Source of the DNA: Isoetes taiwanensis
Lineage: Eukaryota > Streptophyta > Lycopodiopsida > Isoetales > Isoetaceae
Length of the DNA: 64,000 nt
Direction: 5' to 3'
Assembly: GCA_021234155.1 (NCBI GenBank)
Contig: JAJEKV010000025.1
Coordinates: 476,474-540,473 of the forward strand
Part shown: piece after piece, positions 1-11,118 of the stretch
Layout of the letters: every line of letters begins with the position of its first letter
Numbering within the stretch: the first letter of the stretch is position 1
Translations under genes and position numbers: made by a program
Notes under the pieces: generated by a model
What the model was told of the DNA's origin: nothing
Database searches by the model: none
The model's input: only the letters and a program-made list of their open reading frames with translations

Positions 1-1
1 A

Positions 2-253
2 GGGCCACGTGGTTATCAACCTTATGCATGTGATTATTGTGGTCGGCTTGGTCATGGAATTGCAAGATGTTATGATAGACAAGATGATGAGAAGCGAAAT
101 ACCGAAGCTAATTATGTTAGCATGTCACGTGATGTTGAGCGTTATGATGTGGACAAGCCTAGTGGACCTTCTGTTCCACCTAATACAAGTGTTCTAGGGA
201 GTACTGATAACATGATGATTGATTCAGGTGTGCATCATGTTCCTTCTAAATAA
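2..253 (+). pseudogene. gag: copia Gag C-terminus and start of protease
   Basis: The frame beginning at base 2 reads a CCHC zinc knuckle, CDYCGRLGHGIARC (C-x2-C-x4-H-x4-C), near bases 30-75. Zinc knuckles bind the element's RNA during packaging. About 50 residues later the frame reaches Asp-Ser-Gly, the catalytic core of a copia aspartic protease, at 221-229. It then leaves protease-like sequence and stops at 251-253. The rest of the protease resumes after base 478. The N-terminal part of Gag is outside the window. Confidence 0.8.
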
Positions 254-478
254 GTGAGAACTATTGAGTAGTGTTGGTGTGATGTGGTGGTGTGGGATTA
301 AAAAAAAAAAAAAAAAAAAAAGAGAGGAAAAAAAAAAAATGTTGTGGTGATATTTGTATGTTTATTTCGAGTTTTTTGTTGGAATAAAAGAAGAAACAAG
401 TGTGTGTTTTATTATGAAGCAATATCTGGTATTTGAGTTTGGATTTTATATTTATTTTGTGTATTTTTGTTGGCATAG
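228..478 (+). other. 251-bp intron-like or inserted segment splitting the copia protease
   Basis: The segment starts GTGTGC and ends GCATAG, so it has GT-AG borders, and removing it would rejoin the protease frame exactly after Asp-Ser-Gly. It is AT-rich with an A-run near 301-340 and a T-rich 3' part. The same borders can be read as a 5-bp direct repeat AGGTG (226-230 and 477-481) flanking an insertion. The sequence alone does not separate an intron from an insertion. Confidence 0.6.
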
Positions 479-1485
479 GTGCTACTCAACATATGGTGTT
501 TGAGAAATCCTTGCTTAGAAATTATCATCCTTTGCGTGTTTTGAAGTATGTTTATATAGGTGATGATAGTCGCCAACAAATTCTTGGAATTGGTGATTTG
601 CCATTACAAGCTCGTTCAGGGATTCATTTTCTCCGTGGTGTATTACATGTGCCTGCCTTACATCGTCATTTACTTTCAGTTTCTCGCTTAACTGATGTTG
701 GGATTCATATCTACTTTGATGAACTCTTTTGTTATCTTTTAAAAGATGGCTTGATTCTTGGTACTGGTATGCGTCATCATAATCTATATGAGTATAAGAT
801 CACAGATGGTCTGATTTATGCACTTAGTGTAAGAAATTCTGATGGAGATTTGTGGCATGGACGTTTTTTGTCATGCGTCTTTTCCCAGATATTGCATATG
901 AAAAAATACGGTGTTGTGCATGGTTTTTCGATGGATTCAAGAGCGGTATTAGCGCCTTGTGAAGCATGTGTACTTGGTAAACCTTGTAGGCGTCCTTTTA
1001 ATCATGTTACTCCTCGTGCATCATCTATCTTAGAGTTGGTTCATATGGATCTTTGTGGGCCTTTACCACGGTCACTTGGTGGTGCCGTTTATTTTCTCGA
1101 TAATTGATGATTATTCACGTTATTGTTTCATCTATGCACTTAAGAAGAAACTTGAAGTTTTTGCTACATTTTGCAAATGGAAAGCCTTGGTGGAATTACA
1201 AAAAGGAAAAGACTTTGAAAAGTATCCGTAGTGACAATGGTGGTGAATTCAAAAATAATGAGTTTGATTCTTTTTTGTGCTCATCTTTGGTATTTTATAG
1301 AGTATACAGTTCCTCATACACCACAACATAATGGGGTTGTTGAGCGTAAAAACCGAACTGTTTTAAATGCTATTCGAAGTATGTTACTTCATTCTGGTTT
1401 GGATGTAAAGTTTTGGGCTGAAGCAGCAAGTACAAATACGATTTATGTTGTAATTGTATATCTTCTTCTTCCGTTGATGGTTTAA
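479..1485 (+). pseudogene. pol: copia protease end, GAG-pre-integrase and integrase
   Basis: The segment starts with the protease continuation (Ala-Thr-Gln-His-Met) and runs into a GAG-pre-integrase zinc region with a C-x2-C pair near 960-970. The integrase core follows: the first catalytic Asp in HMDLCGPL (about 1,045), the second in SDNGGEF (about 1,220) and the catalytic Glu in NGVVERKNRT (about 1,335). Integrase joins retrotransposon DNA to the host chromosome. The stop after FLDN at about 1,105 and a frame change near 1,270-1,320 split the domain over three frames, so no functional enzyme could be made. Confidence 0.85.
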
Positions 1486-1586
1486 CACCGTTTGAGGTAT
1501 GGCATGGAAAAAAGCCTACAGTTGAACATTTTAAAGTATTTGGATCTCAGGCTTATGCTTATATTCCTAAGGAGAAACGGACTAAG

Positions 1587-3531
1587 TTGCAGCCAGTTGC
1601 TCAAAAGGTTGTCTTTTTAGGTTATGCTGATAATGCACCTGCTTATCGACTATTTGACTTGGTTTCTGGAAAGGTTGTGTTATGCCGCTATAGAGATACT
1701 GTTGTTAATGAAAATGTTATGATCCAATCTCCTTCGCAATCTAATGATCATGATCATGATGTCCTATCAAATTTTCGTGAGTATTCTGATGAAAATATTT
1801 TCAATGAGAGTGGTGTTGAGAAAGTACCGTCACATCAACCTTCTACTTTACCTGATATCTCGGATTTACCTGATAGTGTTGGAGGAGAATATGAAGATTT
1901 ATCTGATCAGTTACATGAGAATATTATTTCACTAGATGATCATTACACTATACCACCTGAAGATAATTCTGCACAATCCTCTAGAGTTATGTCTCAACAA
2001 GAATTTCATGACACTCGTATTACTAGACGGCGTCCTCCAATTACTTTGCGTGATTATTATACTTTTGTGTCTGTTACTGAGCCTGTTACTATTCATGATG
2101 CTCTAAATTCTGATGAACGTGAACATTGGCAACAAGCAATGGATGCTGAATATCATTCTTTGATAAGTAAAGGCACTTGGGATTTAGTACCTCTTCCTTC
2201 TGGACGTAAAGCTATAAAATGTAAGTGGGTTTTTCGAGTTAAAACTAAAGCAGATGGTACTTTTGACAGATTTAAAGCAAGGTTGGTTGCAAAAGGGTTT
2301 TCACAAATTGCTGGTGTTGATTATCATGAAACATTCTCGCCTGTAGTGCGTCTTGCCACTGTGCGTGCTTTGTTAGCATTTGCAGTTAATCATAATCTCT
2401 ATATTCATCAAATGGATGTTAAAACAGCATTTCTAAATGGAGATCTTACAGAAGATATTTATATGGCACAATCTGATGGTTATAAGGTTTCAGGTCAAGA
2501 GAATTTGGTTTGCAAATTAAGGAAAGCTCTGTATGGTTTGAAACAAGCATCACGTGCTTGGTATAAGAAGATGCATGCATTTCTTATTTCTGATGGTTAC
2601 TTACCCACTACTGCCGATGCAAATCTTTATTATAAAAAAGTTGGTGCTGCTTCACTTTCATTGCGCTTTATGTTGATGACACTATTTTAGCATCGAATGA
2701 TCTTCTGTTTCTTAATAAGTGCAAGGCCAGTCTTGGAGCTGCGTTTGATATGGTTGATCTTGGTTCTATCAAATACCTTGGACTTCAAATAGAACGTCAA
2801 GAAGGTTGCATAAGATTGAGTCAACCAAAATATATTTCTGAATTACTTGATAAATATGATATGACTAATGCTAAGCCTCAGTTAACACCATTGGGGCCTA
2901 ATGTTAAGTTGACTAAGCAGATGTGTCCTCAAACAGAAGCTGAGCGTCTTGATATGGCTAACTATCCATATGCAAGTCTTGTTGGTGCTTTAATGTACTT
3001 AGCACATGCTACGAGACCAGATATAAGTTATGTTGTTAACACATTGGGACAATTTATGTCTAATCCAGGGCGTCAGCATTGGAATGCAGCTAAACGAGTT
3101 CTTCGCTATCTTAAAGGCACTATAAATTATGCTTTGACATATGCTCGTCAAGATATAGGTTCTCATGGTTCACAGTTGGTTGGTTATACTGATCTGAAGC
3201 AGAATATGTTGCAGTTAGTATGGCAAGTAGAGAGTTGATATGGTTACGGCGTCTACTTCAATCTTTTCAGCAGGTTTTAATTAGCCCAACAGTTTTATAT
3301 TGTGATAATCAAAGTGCTATTTCGTTGACTAAGGATGAGGTTTTCCATTCAAAATCTAAGCATATTGCGATTCATTATCACTACATTAAATTGGAAGTCA
3401 AGAAGAAGACAATTGTGTTACAGTATTGTCCTACAGATAATATGATAGCAGATATATTTACTAAAGCATTATCTACGGCCAAGCATGAAGGTTTTACTAG
3501 TCAGTTGCGGCTTCTTAATTCTTCTACTTAG
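1587..3531 (+). pseudogene. pol: copia reverse transcriptase and RNase H
   Basis: The RT domain begins near 2,090 and shows KCKWVFRVK, RLVAKGF and the first catalytic Asp in MDVKTAFLNG (about 2,413). The second catalytic motif, YVDD, is present at about 2,672 but in another frame, because of a frameshift just before it. RNase H starts at GYTD (about 3,186) and is then missing its middle: the frame jumps straight to the EAEYVAV region with a shift. The C-terminal part (YCDNQSAISL, HSKSKHI, ADIFTKAL) is well kept to 3,531. These breaks mark a dead copy. Confidence 0.88.
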
Positions 3532-3718
3532 TTTTGTTTTGAAGGGTGCCACGGTTTTTCCTTTTGATTCCCACAAAAGGTTTTTTAACCCGGGCACATG
3601 ACCAAGGTTGCAAGGGGGGATGTTTGGTGTGTGCATCCTTGGTCACCTTCTGAGTAATTGCATATGACATTTTATATATTGTATTTTTGGTTCTCTTTTA
3701 TTGAGAGGCCAACGTTGC

Positions 3719-3990
3719 AGGGGGGGTGTTGAGATGCCACGTTGGGCTCTCATGCCTTTTTCTATATTTAGCCCTTGCAAGTATAGACATGCCTTTTCCA
3801 TATTTAGGCATGCCTTTTTCCATGTACTTATATATGTGTTCATATTCAATACATGATTTGAGTCTTTGGGATTACTTCCTTTGTTCTTGTCTTTTGTATG
3901 CTTTTCGCTTAGTTTCAATATCTTGTTTCTGCCATATCCAAGAATCTCGATACCTCTCGCAAGCCGTTCTGATTGCTGCTGGATTCACCG
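3719..3990 (+). repeat. Polypurine tract and probable 3' LTR start of the copia element
   Basis: The run GCAGGGGGGG is followed at 3,728 by TGTTGAGATGCC, the usual context for the start of a plant copia LTR. A second, similar junction (GCAAGGGGGGA followed by TGTTTGG) lies at 3,611-3,622, so the true start is not certain. The 3' border cannot be set without the 5' LTR; 3,990 is only a guess. Confidence 0.35.
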
Positions 3991-5390
3991 CCGTGGCTAT
4001 TACGTGGCAGTGGGCAGGTGCCCTAGTGTGATACAATGCTCGGACGTGTGTCTGGCCACTTGCCCATTTCATGCCAGATATTCAAATTCCAGAATTGGGC
4101 AGGTGCCCTAGTGTGATTTCGCCCTAAATAGGACGTGTTTTATTTAGGGTCCGTACAACTATGATGTCTTTTTTTATTTCGAGGAACCCTGCCATAGAAT
4201 AAGACAACAATTTATGCCCAACCCCAACCCTTGCTGATCGGATTTCAAGCGTAGTCTTAAAATTTAGACTTTGATTTCGTTCTGTCGTTGCTTCAGCTAA
4301 GAACATAGAGCTGCAAAAGAGAGTCAAGACTTCAAGGAATGCGGAGATTTCATCCCAATTTTGTTATTTTAGATTCTTCATAGTGATTTATTGCAAAAAT
4401 TCTCTTTGTAAGAAGCAGATTCTTATTCTGTATTGGCCCGTAATAAAGCAAAAGCAAGCCTCCTCCGACATTTTTGGCTATTTTTTGTGTTGTCTGTGCA
4501 ACTCCTACATAGTTTTGGGTCTACAGTTCCGGATTTGGGTCTGCATGTCTAATACATATACAAGGTATTTGCTTTGGATTGTTCGGCATGATCTTGATTT
4601 CTAAGCATTCTCTGTGCCGATCTCTTAGCTCTCTCTTAGCTTTCATTGTGTCATTTACATTTCGACGGGAGGCAAAAATCGGTTTATTAAGAGTAAAAAT
4701 CAATTTATTCTTTACCATTCCAGATTCAGTAGATCAACTTTCTTCATTTTCATTCAGCCAGCCACTTGCTGGATAACCATTCAAGCAGTTTTGGGTTGAA
4801 GCTTTGAAGACCTTAAGGATATAACTATCCCATGGTAAATTTATCTTTTGTTTTTGCAGTGTATATTTATTCTTGAGGGCGCCCATTCCAAGCCCATATC
4901 AATTTTTACCGATGATGTTGTGCCCACGGTATGCTGTTCACTTTGAAAACACTGCTAAGTTTTTCATGTCTATAGATTTGCAGCAACAGATGTATCATCT
5001 CTTGCCACTCAGTTTCAGTTTTTAATCTTTTACATTTCGTCCACAGTGCAATGTCAATTGCAAAAGATATAACTGCTTTCTATGGCAAAGGGGAGTTTTT
5101 TTGGCATGTATTAATAATGTTTAAGTTGGAAAATCCTCCATATAATTATTGTTTCCTTCCAACAAAAATGGGAGACTGCCAGGATATTATGATAGAGGTG
5201 TGATGCTTCAAATTATTACAAGTCCATTTAAAGGGCACACAAGCAAAATGCAAGGGTAAGCCCATTGAAAGTGCGCGTTTGAAAAGAATACGAGCACTTT
5301 GAAAAAAACGAGCTTGAAAAAAGTATCATTTGTCACCTTAACTACATCTTGAAGAAATGCTTGAAAGGGACATTTATTAGCTTATCTAAG
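3991..5390. other. Gene-poor stretch with one 22-bp direct repeat
   Basis: No coding region with recognisable features is seen. A 22-bp sequence starting TGGGCAGGTGCCCTAG occurs at 4,011-4,032 and again at 4,096-4,117, directly after the likely LTR, and may mark an LTR border or a small duplication. The remainder is AT-rich without clear structure. Confidence 0.5.
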
Positions 5391-5395
5391 TTTGT

Positions 5396-5480
5396 GTTTC
5401 TGCGCTTTTGTATTGGGTCCCATAGACCGATTGGTCTCCGTGGATGATAAAAATACCTTCCTTCCTTCCTTCCTTCCTAT
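5396..5480 (+). mobile_element. 3' end of a non-LTR retroelement family with (CTTC)n tail
   Basis: The sequence ATTGGTCTCCGTGGATGATA followed by a CTTCC microsatellite matches, in reverse orientation, the end of the element at 59,075-59,303 (tail TATTC) and the short insertion at 56,385-56,430. A conserved 3' end with a variable simple-repeat tail is typical of RTE-type LINEs and SINEs. Only about 85 bp is recognisable here. Confidence 0.55.
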
Positions 5481-5686
5481 GTTTTAGGACAAAACAAATA
5501 TTTATGGTGACTGGGATATTCAAGGTATTTTAACTTCCCTTGAGACATGCAAGCTTACTACTCTCAAATATGTGGTTCTTTCCATGGTGATTCGATGAGG
5601 TTTGTCTTAACGCATGTACATGATACTGGATTAACTTATTGCCAAGTTGCTAAAAGAACAAAGTTGGACTTTGTAAATACAATAAT

Positions 5687-5918
5687 TTGAAGGCTTCTGG
5701 TGTTCCTGGGAATAGTAGAGCGGAAGTTTGCCATTTGGCGGGACTTCTTGGGTGTTGTAGATGGTGATGGTCGGTTTATACAGCAGTAGTGTTGCAGTTT
5801 TTCTGTGAGTTTGTTGTGGAGTGTCGAGGTATCGCTGTCTCTTTGGGGCAGTTCTCCTTCCTCCTCACTTGCTTTGTAACATTACCATTCTTTTAATATA
5901 TTGATGACACAGTTCTTC

Positions 5919-5950
<32 letters not shown>

Positions 5951-5954
5951 AGGC
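5687..5954 (+). mobile_element. 5'-truncated LINE 3' end with poly(A) and target-site duplication
   Basis: The body runs 5,695-5,918 and the poly(A) 5,919-5,946. The 8-bp sequence TTGAAGGC stands directly before the body (5,687-5,694) and directly after the poly(A) (5,947-5,954), as expected of target-primed reverse transcription. The end of the body (CTTTGTAACATTACCATTC then TTTTAATATATTGATG) is the style of plant L1-type 3' ends. Only about 224 bp of the element was copied and no coding sequence is kept. Confidence 0.8.
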
Positions 5955-7028
5955 ATATAAGGAAAAAATGCTTTGATCATGCTTTGTGTATGTAGAGAAA
6001 TTCACCTCTATTAACAACGGAATTTTCCTCAACTAAATAATTTAATTCAATAAATTGAAAAATTTCAACCTTTGAAGGATTACCCATTTATTTGTTACTC
6101 TCTATCACTCCAGACCAACATAAATACCATGCTTATCAACCACCATTGGATTATTTGGTTGTTTTTTTCTGTATGTGAGGACCATCCTTAAAACATGAAT
6201 TTTTTATCTACACAATGGGCATTGATTATTTTCACCTACACAATGCGCTCAAACTATCTCCGCCCGATTTGGATAGGAAAACCGAGACAGGTGGAAACCC
6301 TTCCTATTTTTACTAAAACCCGGAAGGGTTTCCAAATGTAGAAGCTCAGAAGGGTTTTCGCCTCAGCTTGAAAACCGGAAGGGTTTCCGCTGAAGAAAAG
6401 AAATCAGAGCGAATTTTTGGCTGGTTGTGCTCCGCAAGTAATCAATGTGATGCAATTAAATTTCTACGGCTGCTTCCGAAGAGTTTTTTTTGAAGATTTT
6501 TTTGTTCTTTGCTCTTCCTCTGACGGTGTGGCACTTTGTCTAAACCAGAAGCGTTTCAAGGTAAATAACTGATTAAAGTTTTTGGACTTTTGAGTGTTTT
6601 TCTCCAGAATATGCTGAAAATTTTATGTGTTGAAGTGAAAATTTTAGTCGCTTCCTCATCGGGTTTAGTTACCGCAGCAACATTTCATATCAGAGACCTC
6701 CTGGTAATGCTAGCCGCTGGGTAGAAGCATGAAAGGGGTGGCAAAAAAAGGGACACTTTTATACATTTACAAATGCAAAATGTAAACAATATCCCTACTA
6801 CCATATTTATTATATTATCATTAATTTTTAGAATGTCTTAATTGGTTTGGTGGGTTTCAAAATTCGAACGTAGGGAAATCCCGCTCGAGGTTGCTCATTC
6901 CCCAAGACTTTGTACTTCCGCCATAGCCAAACAGAGCACATCTCTATCCCCAAAACTCTGTATCTTCCTTGCCATAGCCAGATAGAGCAAAACCCCAGGC
7001 CATTTTTGAAGCTTTTCGGAGGAGCATC
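5955..7028. other. Intergenic stretch upstream of the 7.0-kb gene
   Basis: Apart from the motif cluster at 6,205-6,395 no coding region is recognised. A pair of related segments at about 6,895-6,985 (AGACTTTGTA/CCATAGCCA versus AACTCTGTA/CCATAGCCA) looks like an approximate 50-bp tandem duplication in the 5' leader of the following gene. Confidence 0.4.
6205..6395. repeat. Cluster of GGAAGGGTTTCC motifs (first site)
   Basis: GGAAACCCTTCC occurs at 6,293-6,304 and its reverse complement GGAAGGGTTTCC at 6,322-6,333 and 6,377-6,388. A 23-bp sequence at 6,209-6,231 (CACAATGGGCATTGATTATT in its core) recurs at 30,294-30,316 beside the second motif cluster. This points to one unnamed repeat family present twice in the window. 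Confidence 0.55.
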
Positions 7029-7640
7029 ATGACGAAGCCAGCAACAAGGACGTCCCCACGGAAATCACCAAGAAATAAGCCCTTGAAGCCCATGGCGAGG
7101 TCTCCTAAGCCGGCAATGAGGAAACTGAAGACTACTGTGGCAGAAAGACCTCCATTGCAGCCCGAGTTTGATAAGGTTAGCATTAAGCAGCTTAGAACCA
7201 ATAACTTTGATACTATTTACCCAGGGCTTTTGCAAGTGGTCGAAGAAGTCTGGGGTTCTGAAGCACCAGCAGTGAGAGGTTACCAAGACAACAGGATCAA
7301 TCCAATTTGGATGCAGGATTTTTATACAATCTATGAGCATGTTTTTAGCAGGAAAGACATTGCAAACCATCACATTCCTCTATACTTTGCTCGAGCTTAT
7401 GCACTCCACTATAAAGGCATCAAAATTGATTGGGAAGAGGTGAAAGAGAGTGCCACTGTACATGCAAAGAAGGAACAAAAGGATTCTGATTTGACTGAGA
7501 TCATCCAATGTAAAAACAACTAAGGTACAGGTCGGATTTGGGCAGCAGATAGATGCAATGAAGAAGTTGATTGAAAGAAGATCAATGGATGCTGCTACCT
7601 TGATGAGCAAAATGAAGGATATGAAAGAAAGTCGTATTTA
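7029..7640 (+). CDS. Small basic/coiled-coil gene of transposon-like pair 1, broken near its end
   Basis: The reading frame 7,029-7,523 gives 164 residues. The N-terminus is very basic, with three SP(R/K)-type repeats (TSPRKSPRNKP, ARSPKPA), consistent with DNA binding. The middle is a compact acidic/aromatic domain (YPGLLQVVEEVWG, WMQDFYTIYEHVF) that I do not recognise. A one-base frame change at about 7,522 leads into a helical tail (GQQIDAMKKLIERR to KDMKESRI) ending near 7,640, so the original protein probably had about 200 residues. It converges tail to tail on the minus-strand transposase remnant, suggesting an accessory protein of the same element. The function is unknown. Confidence 0.5.
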
Positions 7641-7653
7641 ATTAAAGTGGGAC
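7629..7653. repeat. 25-bp sequence shared exactly with 19,897-19,921 (inverted)
   Basis: The block has GTCGTATTTAATTAAAGTGG at its core and lies at the stop of the small + gene. Its exact reverse complement is at 19,897-19,921, beside the second transposon-like pair. The flanks differ, so this is a short conserved block and not a long duplication. Confidence 0.7.
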
Positions 7654-7824
7654 AAATCTTGAATTTTGGGACTCGGACTGAAAATGGGACTCACACACCA
7701 TAAAAGAAATTTCTGAATTGATTGCTTGAATAGAATTACACATGACACACATAGAATTGGGTTACTTGTTTTCCTCATAAATTTTACAAACCACTAGTTG
7801 AGATAGTTTTCAAACTTCTCAATA

Positions 7825-10485
7825 TTATGTGCCCTCATACAATGATATAGCATGGAGGTTGCTCATGGCCTTGTCCATCTCCCTTCTTGGGATCTTGTGT
7901 GTGTTGTCCTTTGCAACGTGAGAACTTGGATATGACCATACCACACACTCCACCAATTCCCTCCTTTGAGGGTCAGCATAATTTGCCCTCCACTTCTTCT
8001 CCCAGCAGTCAATGTATTGCTCCTTCAAGTTGCCCTTCTTGTGTCTCCCAATGGGCTCCCAATATTGAATTTGGAATCCAGGACGCAACTCCTCTCCATC
8101 AGGCATAGTGGTGGTTACATCGAGAGTGCCACCCCCTAACCATATTGGACCAGTCCTCATCATCAGGCCTTACTAGCACAAAGTATCCTTCCTTGATGTC
8201 CTCAAAGGGATCCCACTCAGGAAGATCAAACCACTTCGGCTTTGAGGCCTTACTTCCCACAAACCACTTGGAACCCTTGTTGGGAGCATTCTTAGACGTG
8301 CTTGCACCTTGAGAACCCTCCCATCTTGACTCTGGCAAGAACCCGTCTCTTAGCTCCCTCCCACATGGTCGCATTGGGTTTCTAAGCATGTCACAACTTT
8401 CTCTCTCAAGACTTGATTAGGGAGTCCATTTGATTTTTCTTAAGAGTGGAGGTGTGCTTTCCATTTCAACATCATCCCCCGGCGTTATGTAATCCCTGAT
8501 GCCCTTCACCAGTTGGCTAGAGTCTTTGACTGTCTTGAAGGGAGGTATTGGTTTTGGCTGCCCTTTAGGAATGAGAACTTCACCAGCAGCACCCCTTTGC
8601 CACAACTCGATACCTTTGCAGGGCATCCACAACTTGTCACCTGGTCTCCACTTATATTGCATGATTGGTATTCAATCCCTAACCCAAAACTTGAACTGAA
8701 GTGGCTTTGTGTGTCCTGTCAACTGGTCCTTACCATCTAGCAAGTATCCTTCTACAAATGATTTCCAATCTGCAACCTCATCCATCAAGAAAGCCATTGG
8801 GTTGGGGTCAATGCAGCTCTCAAACACATCCATTAGTTCAGGGAGAGTGGTCACGTTTTCTCTCTTGAGCTTGGTGGAGAAAGTTCCAAAGAATCCATCT
8901 ATATCATCATGCGTATGCCCAACCATCATGAATCCCACTTTCACAACTTTGAATACTCCCACTGCTGTCAAGTATGACATTGCCCCAAACATCCATCTAT
9001 TCTTGTTTTTTTTCCAACAGTTGTCCAATCGAACACATAGCTCCTCAGGCGGTGATTTCTCAAGTAAGGGAAATCATCCCAAGTCCTCCTTGATTCACTA
9101 GACACCTTGGATGTGAGCTTTTTATCCGCCTTTGGTAACAAAGCGGTTGATCATCCATCAAAGCCTCAAAAATGGGTCTTTGAAGGGGAATACCTCCTCC
9201 CTTCTATCGATCCTTTCTCTAGTGTTCTCAGGCACTTGAAAATAGAGCTCACATGGAAGTTTGGATCATCTCTCCATAGATCAAGCACAAAATGACCATA
9301 TGTTCCAGTTCCATGACCATGTGTTAATACACCACCCGGACTTGCTTTCATCTCGAAAAGCCGTTTTGACAACGCTTGGGTAAAGGATCTAGCTTTGGCA
9401 AGAAAGTCTTGTGTTGGTCCATCTTATCATGAATTATACACAAAAATTTGTCCACCGCATCTCAAAAATGTTCTCCACCGCCAATACAACTGTCTACATG
9501 ATATTTGGTCCCTTTGGTGATCGCAAATTGCTCCCTAATTGCCATTCTTTCTTTCTCTATTGCAGTTGATGCAAGTGTATCCTTGAGTTGAATGCAAGTG
9601 TTGCACTTTGAGAATGGCATGTGTTGTAGGACACTCACGTCCAGAAGTGAGTGCTCCATAACTTCTTGAAATGTGATTGAGAAAGAGGCCTACCTTCGGT
9701 AGTTTCTAGGATGGAGTTGACCTCCTTAAGGCACTCCTTACGGATATAGTGTTGTGGCAACACTCTTTGCACCACTCGCACACCGTGCTCGTTCACCTTC
9801 GACTTGTGAGGCATAGATTGAGACATGTATCTCACAAAGCTCTCGAAGGCGCAATGGCCTTTAGAGTATTTGCTCTAGTTTTCAAAGTGAGTGCATTACC
9901 ATGTTGGAACAAAGTGTGCCCTTTTCTAACCTGCTCAAAAAGATCTGTAAAATGAAGACTTGCTCACCCCAAGAATCCATCTCAATGCTCTCATACATAC
10001 CTTCATGCCCCTCAATTGATATAGTAGCCGCCCTGTGTTTTCATCATAGCCGGAATTCCTACACAAGGAGTAAATGAAATTAATCCTATCTTTTTGAAGC
10101 CGTCCAATGTATTGGGACCTTATCCGCATGAGGTCATCCACATTGTATCAAGACTCAGCGTGCAATCTAGGTTGCAACACTCTTGTCCCCTAATTGCCTC
10201 CGGGTTTTCTTTGGTTGGTGCCATACTTTCCATCCTTTCTAAATATTTGTCACTTCTAGGCCTCTTGGGCACTTTTGGCTGCCTTTTATGAAAGACATAG
10301 CGTCTCTTCCTTGTGATCAAAGGATGCTCATCGACCACCAAATCTTCCACATGGCCTTGGGTGGGCCTTGGGGTGTGTAGTTCAAGAGGGCAATCTAGAG
10401 TATCACCATTCTTGTGTGTAATATATCTAATTGGCCATCTCAAGCTGAGCTTGGGACTCCAGCCAGCCTCGAGCACACAATGCAA
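7825..10485 (-). pseudogene. DUF7869-like transposase remnant (transposon-like pair 1)
   Basis: Read on the minus strand from 10,485, pieces in changing frames line up as one large protein. A Cys-rich part (ECCNLDC, about 10,150) is followed by VCMRALRWILGVSKSSFYR (about 9,960-10,010), a C-x2-C site in MPFSKCNTC (about 9,610), an HGHGTGTYGHF segment (about 9,320), and the core RLDNCWKKNKNRWMFGAMS (about 9,035) leading to VGFMMVGHTHDDIDGFFG (about 8,930). A C-terminal tail ends near 7,825. Asp in LDNC and the His/Asp cluster in GHTHDDID are the family hallmarks of DUF7869 proteins, which I take to be RNase-H-fold, transposase-like. At least six frame breaks show it is dead. Confidence 0.7.
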
Positions 10486-11030
10486 TCACTAGAGCTTCCC
10501 TGGGACATGATTGTATCAACTTCGATAAGAAGCTTCACAATGCCAACTCCAAGATGTTCATCTCCCGACCTCTCATCATTCACACTATCAAATGGATCAA
10601 CTGCAGGTTATTATACCCTCTGCAAATACCGATCAGTTTGCAAGGGTGCAACAAAAGGCAACCCATCTTCCTCCATTGGAGCCTAGGGCAATGGCCTCCT
10701 TTGGACTTCCCTGGCTCCATTTTACTCATCTCACATGTTCCCTGAATGAAAAAGCTCACATTAAAACCATATAGCCCCAAACACCACAAATATGACCATA
10801 TGAACCATATAAAACCATACAAACATATTAAATATAATCATATTATATCATACAACCATATTAACTAAAATCATATAACCATATTAAAGCATACAACCAC
10901 ACTCATTCTAAACCATATGTAAACATTGTAAACATATATAACCATTGAAACTATTCAACCATTGAAACCTTATTAAATACATAAGATAACATATATAAAC
11001 ATATAACCTACCCTTTCATATCTTGTCATG
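10486..11030. other. AT-rich tract with degenerate ACCATA repeats
   Basis: From about 10,770 to 11,010 the sequence is a loose tandem of ACCATA/CATATT units and has no coding content. The part 10,486-10,760 may be the decayed N-terminus of the minus-strand transposase remnant, but I see no motif in it. Confidence 0.45.
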
Positions 11031-11031
11031 T

Positions 11032-11118
11032 CCACGTGGCGCCTCTTCAGAGGCTGAAACCGTGGCCATGTCAGCAATCCGCACTGCCACGTCATGGAGG
11101 GCATGGCCCACACGTGAC
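11032..11118. promoter_or_regulatory. Three ACGT-core (G-box/ABRE-like) sites in 87 bp
   Basis: CCACGTGG is at 11,032-11,039, GCCACGTC at 11,086-11,093 and CACGTGAC at 11,111-11,118. In plants such ACGT cores bind bZIP and bHLH factors, and clusters are typical of light- or ABA-responsive promoters. They precede a GC-rich leader and a short first-exon candidate at 11,547-11,594, whose frame (MEGELGSLLLIRPNLP) ends at a GTATGT donor. No downstream exon could be identified, so promoter function is only inferred. Confidence 0.35.

Larger units (their letters stand above)
1..3990 (+). mobile_element. Ty1/copia LTR retrotransposon, 5' end outside window, broken
   Basis: Gag zinc knuckle, protease, integrase, reverse transcriptase and RNase H follow in that order on one strand. 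Integrase before RT is the copia (not gypsy) order. The 5' LTR and most of gag lie left of the window. The coding frame is broken several times (about 1,100, 1,480, 2,670 and 3,193) and a 251-bp segment splits the protease, so this copy cannot be active. A polypurine tract at 3,719-3,727 is followed by a TGTTGAG start typical of an LTR. Confidence 0.93.

Noticed and set aside
261-476. Minus-strand 71-residue frame
   Set aside because: It is the complement of the poly(A) region in the copia element; a run of Phe shows it is low-complexity translation.
5460-5478. Functional microsatellite
   Set aside because: The CTTCC run is simply the tail of a retroelement 3' end.
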